A DNA stretch of 64,000 bases. Source: Cephalotrichum gorgonifer. Its lineage: Eukaryota; Ascomycota; Sordariomycetes; Microascales; Microascaceae. The stretch spans positions 186,001 to 250,000 of the forward strand of contig ONZQ02000007.1 of assembly GCA_900312665.1 (NCBI GenBank), read 5' to 3'. The position numbers and the translations under genes are program-made. The first letter of the stretch is position 1, and the number at the start of each line of letters is the position of its first letter. This document shows positions 20,856 to 31,275 of the stretch, piece after piece. The notes under the pieces are model-generated. The model was not told the origin of the DNA and did not search any database. It saw only the letters and a list, made by a program, of their open reading frames with translations.

Positions 20856-23566
20856 CTATTCCCCAGACTCAGCCTTCTTCATATCGACAAGGAACCGCTT
20901 CCTCGCCTCGACATTCGCCTCCCCATGCTTCTTCACCAGGTCCCCCCACATCTTCTGCAATTGACGCTTCCTTCTTTGCTTCGTCAGATTTTCTGTCGGC
21001 TGGTTCATATCAACCGAATTTACCTTCTCTAGCCTTTCGTCGTCGTCTATAGTCCACACGCCCCTCTCGTCGTCCGGGACCTCGCCACCTGCCTTCAATA
21101 TCTCCATGACCCTACGCGAGAGGGCGACGTCCATCGATGTCCGGATAAGAGCTTCTACTACCACTTCGCGTGTGTAGCCTTGTTGTATGAAGTTATTTAC
21201 CGCCGCTATTACCTCCCGGCTATTGTCCTCTTCCCCCGCTGGCTCCTCGGCGCCATTATCTCTGAGGGGGCGGGATTCGGATTCGGGTTCGTGGGAGGTG
21301 GCAAGCGATGGGCGACGTCGGGATAAGGGCGGGGAATCCGAACTCGACGCCGGCGCCGGCGCCGGCCTACCTCTCGTTGTATGCCCTCCTGAGGGGCGGG
21401 TTTGTTTCGAGGTAGCAGATCCACGATGGTCCCGCAGGCGCACAGTTGGGGGCGAGACGTTAGCTTCTTGCGGCAGGGACCGCTGGGGAGTTGAAGTTGT
21501 ATTGTAGATATCTTCGCCCGGATTTATGCGGCTGTCGACGTCTCGGCCCCCTGATATACGCACCCGTTTCGATGGCGTTGGGCTATCAGCCCGTGGCCTC
21601 GGCCCAGGTCTTAGTTCGGCTTCGGGTGTTGATTGAATTTCGGCGTTGCGCCCAAGACGTCGCTTCTTGCGAGAGCTGATAGGGATGGCCCTGTCTGACA
21701 AGCTTGGGGAAGGGCGCCTCCTGCTCGGCATGGGGACATATTCATTGTCAGCGACGCCATCATCTGCCCCTTCTGTAGGTGGATTAGAGGGGATTGGCGA
21801 GCGGTGCCCCCTCCTTGGGGTGGTGACATCTTTATTTCTGAGGTCATTAGTTGCCTCTTCCATCGCTATTCTGGCGTCGCTTGGCGAACGGTGCCCCCCC
21901 TTTGTGACAGCGACATGTTCTTCGTGAAGGTCGTCATGTACTCCTTCCGTCGCTGCACTGCCGTTATCGCCGTCGTCGTCATCCGTGGCGACTGCATCCT
22001 CGAATCCAGCAGTATCTTCGTGGAACCTGGCCAGATACTTGTCCCAGCATTCCTCCAGTAGCTCCGAGGTATGAGGCGCCCCCACCCACGGGAAACCCAG
22101 CCTTTCCGCTACTAGGCCCCAATCCACACTGTCGACGTTGCATTTCTGCGCAACGACGGCTTCGTACAAATCCCAGATTTCAAAAGTGCGGCGCTGAATG
22201 CGATGGAACTTGGCCACATCCCAGGTTCGCCCCGCCATAGCTTCCGTCTCGTGCCAAACGGTGAGATCGCTGTAGAATTCGACCTTTTGGTCGTTAGCTT
22301 CATGATTTGACTGCTGTGAAGAAAATACGGCGCCGTCCTCGGAGGCTGCGTCTCCCTCAGCTGGTGGGATGTCGTTGTGTTGGATTTGCGGTCTAGCATC
22401 TGTCGAGGACGTCGTATCCGGCTGGGGATCGGTGGTCCGGCCCCTGGAGTTCCAACTCTTCATGCTGATAACGTTCTCCTCCCATAAAGTTGCAAAGCGC
22501 TGCTTCCAGGATCTGGCGGAGTGGTGAGGATGCTATTGCAATTAGCTCTACACTCTTGAAACAATTTGATGGGGGGAGGCTGCCGGGTTGCAGGTCTTAC
22601 CTGTTCTGAGAGCTCCTCATAAATGGGCATGCCATTCCACCTTTCTCCCGACTCGACCTTGGCTTTCACATGCCGCTCTAACAGAGCGTCGTCGTTGTCA
22701 TCAAACCCAGGAGACTTCTCACGTTCAGCGGGGGGCAATTGCCGCAGTGGTGGAGGAGGTTGGACTGGGGCTGACTGCTGGGCTTGTTGGGAGGGGGGCG
22801 TGGCCTGCCGCTGAGGACGGGGTCCGTTAGTGGCAGGTGCGCCGGGCGCTTGCTGTTGAGCGCGGGTTCCGTTAGTGGCAGGTGGGTGTGAGGCTGGTGA
22901 GTTCGAATCATTCGAGGACGCCATCTGATCTAGGACGTCCGGGGGGAGGTTTCGAAGTCTCTTCACCCACCGATCCCTCCACGATTGCCATGAATGATGA
23001 GGATGCTGCCAAAGTGGTAGTTAGATTGAGCGGCCCGATTCGCGTTCTCGTAGTGTCAACGGTGGTCCAGACTCACAGCAGCTTCCAGCTCCTTGTAGAG
23101 TGCATTTCCCTTGTCACTCTTTTTCCCATGAGCCCAAGAAGCAAGAATTACATCGTCGGCAGCCGAAAAAGGCACCCGACCATGCCTTGCGGGTTCATGG
23201 GAGGCGACGGGTCGAGGTTGGCCAACCGGGCGACCGATCAGATGGGGCTCCTTGTCCACGAGCCGCCCCGCCTTGTCCGACTCCACCACGAGGCGCCAGG
23301 AGAACGAGCCGGGGGGCGCATCTTTTCGGGCATGGTCCGCGATCAGAAGGTCTGCTCTTTTGTCAAGTGGCTCGATCACGCCTCCGTTCGCCTTGGCTAG
23401 GTCAGTACTCTAGGACTTAGATCGGGGGCTACGGCTCGGGAAAACCCACCTTGATCGTTTCCAGGATATTGGCTCTAGATGGTACCCGATGGGAAACCCA
23501 AAATTTGATACCCTCAAACGCCTTCCCGCCAGAGTCGTCGTGATCAGAGCCTTGTACAACAGGCAT
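20856..23566 (-). CDS. RAP1: Telomere protein RAP1 (BRCT, two Myb-like, RCT)
   Basis: Shelterin-type protein that protects telomeres and helps set their length. Exons in transcript order: 23566-23450, 23391-23077, 23005-22601, 22532-20856; total 837 residues, all introns phase 0. Order of parts: BRCT at about 14-95 (GIKFWVSHRVPSR, then KRADLLIADHARKD); Myb-like 1 at 112-161 (VPFSAADDVILASW to HPHHSWQSWRDRW); Myb-like 2 at 244-300 (DDALLERHVKAKV to HPHHSARSWKQRF); an ARID-like module at about 393-452 (TFEIWDLYEAVVAQ to ECWDKYLARFHE); a long basic/acidic disordered region; and a C-terminal RCT-like region at about 725-790 (VEALIRTSMDVALSRRVMEIL). In both Myb repeats the intron falls immediately before HPHH. 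A Pro/Gln-rich linker joins the Myb repeats. Whether it binds DNA directly or through a Taz1/TRF partner cannot be decided here. Confidence 0.88.
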
Positions 23567-24490
23567 GGCGGAATAGAGTCGAATGGCTTTAGGATAGGGA
23601 AAGGAATGGAATATCGGGCTGGTGGTCAAGAAAGCTGGCGATTTGTGAGGCCACCAGGGTAGGGATCCTGAGGCATAGGGTTGATATGGGTCTAAATGTA
23701 GCTGGGGAAGCGCAACAAGATAGGCTCGCTGTGAGTCGTGTGAAATAGGGCTTCGCGTTCCACTTGTATGCACAGGGTTCCTTTGTGTACCGGGACCCAG
23801 ATTAGGGATGTGATGATGCTCAACCGGATATTTCCCTCACAGAGGAATAAAAACAAACTAAGTGCATTTCGCGAGAAGGGTATGTTTTGGGCAGCTCATG
23901 TGCACGACACGACGGTTGTTGGCCGACGCAATCCAGTGGGATGCTTCATAATATATGGTTTTGGATGGTCCATGACGCGCATCGTTATAGGCATAACCAG
24001 TAGGTCGAAGCGAGGGATCACACGAAACCACGTGACATGTATCCACCTCAACCGGCTGCTAGTAGTATTGTTACCTGCTTCCTGTAGAGTACATTCTAAA
24101 CTAATACCGTGTTAGTGCTATTAACGGGGTTATATAGTACTGCCATAGGGAAATATCTGACGGTCGCGCAAACTGAGGTTTAACACGCTTACTCGTTCAT
24201 ACCATTGAAATATATCTTCAGATGAGCTGAGGTGCTTATTACCATTTTTTCCCCTTCATCTCACGACCAAAGCATCACATCCCTCGGCATCTCCGGCGTC
24301 GTTTCGCGCTTGCATCTGGATTCATTCGCCCTTTTTGTACCTGTCGTCTTCCACTCAAACACCGATTCCTGACTCGAACGAATACAAATACCACCTTCCT
24401 TTTGCTAATAAAGCCCGACCGACGCCTATGGGATGAGCTTGGTCTTATAATACAGGCTTGATTAACCCCCTGACGCTACCTTCCGCGGCC
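23567..24490. other. Gene-free, divergent RAP1 / SWF1 promoter region
   Basis: Upstream sequence of both genes. It includes a pyrimidine-rich leader just before the SWF1 start. No other feature recognised. Confidence 0.5.
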
Positions 24491-25930
24491 ATGTCGACGC
24501 TTAAAACCCTGGTGCTCGTTATATTGGCCATTTCGATTCTTGTATTTATCATATTCTTCGGCCGGATTCCCGCATTAAGGTAAGAATCGCCCTCGCTCAT
24601 CGCGGCGATGAATCCCGAGTTGTGCTGGGAGTGAATGTCTGAACCAGATCCCCATCTCGAACTCAATCTCGCGCCCCAGAGCCTCATTATACTGATATGG
24701 GGAACCTTATAGACACACACCAATAGGGTTCATAAATAGATTGATCGTAGCCCGGATTCCTCATGCCATCCTAGCTCTGGATAAGAGGTTGACCAGGGGT
24801 CGGTTGAGCTCCAGCCTCCGCCGATTCGGTAGTTACATCGTGAATGATAGGCATCCCACGATTGTGGTAAGTCTAGGCTGAACCCGTATATATGAGGGGC
24901 GCAAGCAAAAGCTAACCCTCATTTCCAGATCTTCTTCCTCCTCCTCCTCTCGGTCTCGGAGTACATGTACCTGCCGGCGGCATGGCCGGACCTTTCCCCC
25001 TTTCACAGAATCGCTGGCTCGATATCTGCATGCCTACCCTACATATTCCTCTATCTAGCGGCGGCAGGCGACCCGGGATACATCACCCATGCCAACCACG
25101 CCGAGCACATGAAACTCTACCCCTATGACTTCTCCATCTACCTGCCGGGCCACGAGTGCCGCACCTGCCGCTTTCTCAAGCCCGCTCGCTCCAAGCACTG
25201 CAGCATCTGCAAGAAGTGCGTCAGCAAGATGGACCACCACTGCATATTCATCAACAAGTGCGTCGGCTACGGCAACCAACACTGGTTCCTTCTCCTCCTC
25301 TTCACTACCGCCTTCCTCGCCACCTATGGCGCCGTCCTAGGTTTTTCCATCATGACCACCAAAATGAAAGACCGCTACCCGCTGTGGAGTGCCTGGCCCC
25401 CCAGTGATCTGGAGTGGAGCCAATACCTCATTATCTGGTCCTACGGCCTCCAACACAGCGTAGGGCTCGGCGCGACCACCCTCCTCACAGCCATGCTCGC
25501 CCCCATGGTATGGGGTCTCCTCGGCTACTCCCTCTTCCTGGTCTATTGTGGCACAACCACGAATGAGACGGGGAAGTGGGCGGACTGGAAGTTTGAAATG
25601 GACGACGGCTACGCCTTCAAGCGCCGCATGTCGCCCCACCGCCAGAAGTTCACCGCTATCGAGCCGGCCTTCACCCGCTGGCCCGTCGAGACGGAGCAGA
25701 TCCTCACGCGGTCGGAGGACGGGCGGCCGCCTCCCGAGGACGCCCCACTCCCCGGTGAGGGGTCGTGGCAGCGGGTGTGGACGCTGAAGGACGTGGTTAA
25801 CATGTACGACTTGGGGTTCATGGACAACTTGCGCGACGTATTCATCCAGGATTGCCACTTTGATAAGGGGAAGGGGTTGCCGTCTATGGGTAGACCTAGG
25901 AGACATAAGTCGCCTAAGGCCTCGCTGTGA
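24491..25930 (+). CDS. SWF1: DHHC palmitoyltransferase SWF1
   Basis: It attaches palmitate to cysteines next to membrane spans; yeast Swf1 modifies SNAREs such as Tlg1. Exons 24491-24579, 24713-24866 and 24929-25930 give 414 residues. The first exon is a signal-anchor span (LVLVILAISILVFIIFF). Two further spans precede the cysteine-rich domain (CRTC near 158, CSICKKC), whose catalytic motif is DHHC at 183-186 in the context KMDHHCIFINKCVGYGNQHW. Swf1 proteins share this context. Two more spans follow, with a cytosolic C-terminal tail. A TTxE-type element after the fourth span reads TTNETGKW. Small N-terminal exons are typical for this gene. It is convergent with AHA1. Confidence 0.93.
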
Positions 25931-26521
25931 CGAGCGTATTTCTCGCAGAAGAATGGGTTAGTCGGGGGTTGGGGGGTTATCGGCGTTGGATAAGCCGACA
26001 GGGATTTTATTGTCGCCTTCATAATACGTAATAGACTCGGACATCTTGTCCTTTTGGGCGTACCGACTGCCCCTCCAGGGAGCTTGGGCTGTCGGGACCC
26101 TCATGCTTCAGGTTTTGTTTCCGTGTATATCATGGTTCCTCGGTGCGACTAGGTAATCAGTTATATCGCCTGGGGACATGCACAGGGCTGCTCGACTATA
26201 CGTTCTAATGCGTGCGTTCATTCAGCGTAAATCATGCCACCGTCTTCTCAAAGACTGACTACAACATACTCCCCGCCACCCTGGCAGCAAGGGGCGAAAC
26301 CAACTCCCCTAGATTCCCACACTGGGGACATGCCCGTCTAGTGGTCCACCGCTCTGCGAACTATAATATGCCAGTCATTTTTGCCCATTCCCTCCTGTAT
26401 GCACCCCCCAACGCCAATCCGTGAATCCTCCAGTCTACAATATGGTGCCGAATCTGCTAGTGGTTAGCCAAACTGCTCGAGCTGCTCTGGGATGTATGGA
26501 GGGGGTCAAGGTCCTCATCAC
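25931..26521. other. Gene-free, between convergent SWF1 and AHA1
   Basis: Should contain both 3' untranslated regions. Short open frames only; nothing else seen. Confidence 0.55.
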
Positions 26522-27615
26522 CTACCCAAATGTTTGCTTGATACTCCTAACATAGTACTCAAGCCAGTTCCGCTTCGTCACGTCCTCCTGGCCAACAGGC
26601 ACGCCTTCCCAAGTCACCCTCATGACGGTGACATGGTCTACGTCATTCTGGTCAAACTCAATCTGCAGACGGGAGTAATGACCCTCGGGCCACTGGTTCA
26701 GACGCCAGGTCTGGACAAGCTTCTTCGGGGGGTCCAGCTCCAAGTACTCCCCAGAGACGTTGCCACCAAAGAGGCTGAATTTTCCTCCCTTCTTGGCGCC
26801 CTCGAAGACCTTGGGCGGGGCCCTCGTGAAAGCAGTAAGCCTGTTGACGTCGGTGAAGGTCTGGTATATCTCGTCCGCGGTGGTTCGGAATTCGACAGTA
26901 TCGGTTACGGTCGTCGTATTGATAACCTTTTCAGGCTTGCTAGCCTTGGGGGCGGCGGCCGGCTTCGAGGAGGTCTGCGAGAGGGCCCTTGGGGTCGAGA
27001 AACCACTAGAAGGGTTGGAGCCGGGAGCATGCTGGATATCCTTCCCATGCTCAGCAATCAAGGCGGGCGCGAGCTTCAGGAACTCGTCTCGTAGCTGCGG
27101 CACAATCTTGGATCGTACGAGATCCTTGACAGGCTGCTTCTCCTTCGACTCGTTGTGGATATCAATATCGAACTGGGGACGAGGACATTAGTCTACAGGC
27201 TCGAGCGGGGCGAAAGGCGACGAGAACATGAGAGGTTGGCTCACCACGAACTCATCGGCTTCGGTGTCATGGGCAACCTCAGGGACGGTAATAGACCCAG
27301 AGACATCCTCAGCGCCAGGAGCGGATCCTACATGGGAAATTAAGTACGAATTACAGATACAATTATTTACGGGGTTTAGGTAAACTACGTACCTGAGTAC
27401 TCAATGGTCAGCTTCACGTCGAAAATGGTAATGACCTTGCCCTTCCTCTGGCTGACGTCGACGTCGCCATTCATGCTGGTGACACCCGTAACCTTGGCAG
27501 AGACGTCACCATCCTTCGCCTCGATCTTTGTCAGGTTCTCCTTGAACCAAGTCTTGGCCCATTCTGAGACGTCTTTGTTGACCCAATGCCAATTGTTCGG
27601 GTTATGTAGGACCAT
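26522..27615 (-). CDS. AHA1: Activator of Hsp90 ATPase, AHA1
   Basis: A cytosolic co-chaperone that binds Hsp90 and stimulates its ATPase. Exons in transcript order: 27615-27393, 27327-27245, 27172-26522; 318 residues. The N-terminal Aha1_N domain begins NPNNWHWVNKD and continues across both introns (IFDVKLTIEYSG, FDIDIHNESKEK). After a linker rich in Ser, Ala, Lys and Pro (about 165-195) comes the C-terminal AHSA1/START-like domain (VEFRTTADEIYQTFTD, FSLFGGNVSGEYLEL, WRLNQWPEGHYS). Both domains are complete, unlike short Hch1 paralogues that lack the C-terminal one. Length is somewhat below yeast Aha1 (350). Splice sites are canonical. Confidence 0.94.
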
Positions 27616-30600
27616 GGTGGCTGGTTGGCTCTCCGAGGGAGCACCGAGTATACACGTTAAGGCTGCTGATTCGTAGGCAAGTTAGCAATGCCCCCAGCAC
27701 AAGCGATGAGTAGAAACGTGTGCGAATATGGAGGTGCGAATCAGAATTGGTCGTAAGACCGCAGCTTTATCATCAAAGAGGGGAGTACAAGTCGTCCTCA
27801 GACTGGTGCCAGCTGGTATCTCATCATGCACAAAAGGGGAATGAAGCGTGATAGTGAGGAATTGTGACCTTACCTGTGGAGGGTTTATTTGAAAGATGCC
27901 TACGTTCAAGACATGGGTAGCCCTGGGCAGATGGCAGATATTCCGCAAGGTGAAAGGGAAGGGAGGGTGAAAGAGGAGTGGAATGTTTGGGGGAAACGAT
28001 TCCAAGTCCAGACAGAAAGCTCTAGAATACTTGTACTTGGATTGAAATTCTCCAGCCCGCGGCAAAAGTTCGGATTGCAGCCTGGCAATTCCATGGCAAC
28101 AGTATAAGCGGGGCCTATGAGGACCTGCCGACCCCACCACATCATGGCCACGGATTACCCCTTGCGCCGTACCTACCCCACCATCTGATCTCATACCGAG
28201 AAGCCCGCAAGGCTTCCCTCGTAACAATCGCGACAGGACCGTCCTCCTACACATTATTTGAAACGGCGTCGATTTTCTTCTTTTTCTTCTTTTCTTTTTT
28301 TTGGGGGGGAGGGGGGGGCGCGGAGGGGCGCTAGAAGGATGGCTGCTGCCAGGAAAGTAGTGCTTCATGTGCTCCTACTCCGATCTTGGACTCCTCGTCA
28401 TCCGTCACCTATCCCACCTTAGAGCTGTGCCTTTCGTTGCTATCACACCTTGGCCGTTTCGGGCGTATGGAGAGTGTTTAAAGCCATACCTAAATGTCCG
28501 GGAGAAACACTGTCTCTAGGTGGTCGTTCTATCCTCGTATAACCGATGACACTCTGGAAGCGATAGCTGGGGGCGCTTAAGGGAGTATTACCGTTTTGCA
28601 GGGACACTAGATCACTCCCATAAAGATTTCCTAGAAATCTATATCGGGCACAAAGCGTAGCCGGTGTCCGAGGTGGCTAATTAATTTGCATGTTACCACT
28701 ATGTAAACGGCGATATCATCTGCTTGTCGGTATTTTATTATTCAAGATATATGTCACCTCATCCTGTGGACATGCTCATACCCTCGGCGGGAAGGGAAGT
28801 ACGTTGCTCTTGGATACTGCCTAGTGACGTTCCGGCTATGGATCACTTAGTAATGCTCCTGTGAAGCCTCGACACCAGCGCCAGGTGCATTGGGCTGGCC
28901 CTGTGGGGGCGGGCCTATGGACCAACTCTTGCAAGAGGCTGACTGACCATAATGTAGTCAGGCCATATGGGGCTGGGAAGATTTCCAACGGCCTTCCTTG
29001 TCCTTGATAAATTAGCCCCCTCCGCTACTGTCTGGGCATAGCTTCCGAGTTGCATGATATGATATTTCAGTGCCCGGCCGAATCAGGTCTAGTCTCGAGG
29101 TGCTTCGCTCTTGGGAATATTTACTGCCGCCCCGGCGAAACGGCCTGCGTCGGGACTGCACTTCTGGGAGCTATTTTCCCCTGCACGTACGTACTACCCG
29201 AAAGGCAAGATCTGAGGAAAAACGAAAGGCAAGATCTGAGGAAGCCAAGCGATTGCATGCAGCGTGCAGAATACAACCCGTTTCGCCACATCGGTAGAAG
29301 TCGTCTATCGAATATTAGTTCCCTGTGCCACGGATGCAAAGAGAACGGAAGCCGTCGTGGGGGTTGTCGAGCGATCCATGTTGAGGGGTTCCAGCGAGGA
29401 CAATGTCAAAGTACCCGCCGGTTCCACAAGTCGGTGCGTCTAGGGAGTTGCACCTCGCTCCCTGGTGACCTCGCTTCGGCGCCTTCATCGTGTGCGAGTA
29501 CTGCTCCAAATTGGAGGTAGGGCAGGTACGGCGTATATACTTGTACGCGCAAAGAATGACAGGGTTCGCTCGAAGAATGTACTTGAGCTTGACGGTTGAT
29601 CATGTCTCTCGTCATTCAGACCATCTGCATGTATTAATATGGGCTTTCTGCATGGGACCATGTCGCTCCTCCTCCACCATCCACGCGTCTCAAAGTGACG
29701 GTGACGAGAGGAAAGTTCAATCACGAATCACCAAACTCGACGAGTTTAAGCGCCGGCACACACCTTTTCACCTGGTTCACAGGAATCCAGCCAATCACAT
29801 CCTTGTCATACTTAACTTGGATCCAAGAATAGAACAGGCCTACCACCAATCATCTAGCCAATCAGGGGATGGTGTGTAGCGAGCATCGGATCGAGAGAAG
29901 CCCTTGACCACTTGCATCACACCGTCGCTCCCTCCATGTCCGCCGTCAAGGTCTGGTCGCCCCGCTTCCATGCGGCAGGCAACCTTTCCCTTCAATGTTG
30001 CGACATCCAGTACTTCCACCTCCAGCGGACAAGGGATGATGCACATGGTGAAGCCATTGCAATCGGGGTGGCATCGCATAGTCTACCTCTCCTGTACTTC
30101 TATTCAGGTACTCCATAATGTATCTAAAGTTGTCCGACGTACCACCCCTGTACCTGTGTCACTTCATTCCCGTCGGCGGGGGAGTTGTCTACTTTCGCGT
30201 GGGACATGTCACATTCGACTGGACCCTGGCAAGTGACTTATAACCCCCCATTTGCAGGTATCCGACTTATATTTGTATTTGCACGAATACAAGTACGGAG
30301 TACTCCTAATCACTTTACGCCAGACACATGCCCAAGGCGGGAACCCTCCAAATAAGTTCCCTACCCGACTATGCGCGACCTATAGCATTGAATGGCAATT
30401 TGTATATCGGGCGGGATAATAAAGACTCATTCCCCAACAACAGAACCTGCTTCCCAATTTGAAGAGCGGTTCTACTTGCGGGCGCGTCTCATCCTCCAAG
30501 GCCGCATCTGGTACTTCTTCTCCCTGCCTCGTGCTGCCTCGAGGACCGGCCTCACCCAAAGACTGGAAGAGCAACTCCATCTCCGTCGAGTAAAGACGAA

Positions 30601-31275
30601 TCGGACCCCTGTCACTGTCCCCTGTCACCGTGCCCCGTCGCTGGCCGATCCCCCAGTCCAGTCCGGAATTGTTCAAGTCTCGGCCTGGGTTGGTCACCAC
30701 CCACCACGGATACCACGCACGGCCTGCCCGCTCTTCTTTGTCCCCAAAGTCCAGGTTCGAAGTCCCCAACCGACACAAGTGCCTATCACCACCACCACCA
30801 CCACCAGTTCCACCCCACCTTCACCGCGTGGCGGGTCTTCTTGGATTCCATCACCTCCCCTGTTACCTCTCCTTGGCCCCCCCCCCCCCCGCCTTCTCCC
30901 TCCCTCCTATCTCATCCCACCCTATCCGCGTTGCTCTCCCAGCTCTAACCGAGGGGTGAGGACACCCTGCCTTCTCAGACTGTCTTGACCACGGACTCAT
31001 TCTGAGCTGGTACCTGCCTTGCGAGACATGCCTCGTACTCCTTTCTCGACGACGCATTTCGGTTAAATGGGCGAGTGAAGGGAGGCCATCAGGGCTGCTG
31101 TCTGTCGACGTCGGCGAAATCGAGCGGGAGAAAGCTAGTAGCTGTTTCGATTATCAAAGATCGCGCTGTTGTCCCGCCACGTCTCGGGATCCTGCGTCGC
31201 ACGCGCCGAATCGAAACAATACGTGTCGAACTATCCGACGGAGAGAGGTCGCCCCGGAGCGCATCCGGACGAACA
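27616..31275. other. Long gene-free block (3.7 kb)
   Basis: Between divergent AHA1 (-) and the 1164-residue protein gene (+). It holds a mixed poly-purine/pyrimidine stretch near 28276-28320, a 21-bp direct repeat at 29199-29219 and 29223-29243, a CAC trinucleotide run near 30787-30806, and a run of 14 C at 30877-30890. Open frames such as 27682-28368 (-), 29050-29520 (+) and 30392-30988 (+) carry no recognisable domain. A long leader, a fast-evolving small gene or a non-coding RNA cannot be excluded. Confidence 0.45.
29199..29243. repeat. Two-copy 21-bp direct repeat, period 24
   Basis: The same 21 bases, starting CGAAAGGCAAGATC, occur at 29199-29219 and again at 29223-29243 with no mismatch. 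Probably a recent local duplication in non-coding sequence. Confidence 0.8.

Noticed and set aside
27682..28368. 228-codon open frame, minus strand
   Set aside because: Its start contains a translated purine/pyrimidine run, composition is irregular (many Cys, Arg and Pro), and it lies in the AHA1 upstream region.
29050..29520. 156-codon open frame, plus strand
   Set aside because: Includes the 21-bp direct repeat and has no recognisable domain or codon bias.
30740..30775. GGTTCGAAGTCC, resembling a tRNA B box
   Set aside because: No matching A box, anticodon arm or acceptor-stem pairing in the preceding ~70 bases.
30392..30988. 198-codon open frame, plus strand
   Set aside because: Largely translated CAC and C runs; probably leader or promoter sequence of the downstream gene.
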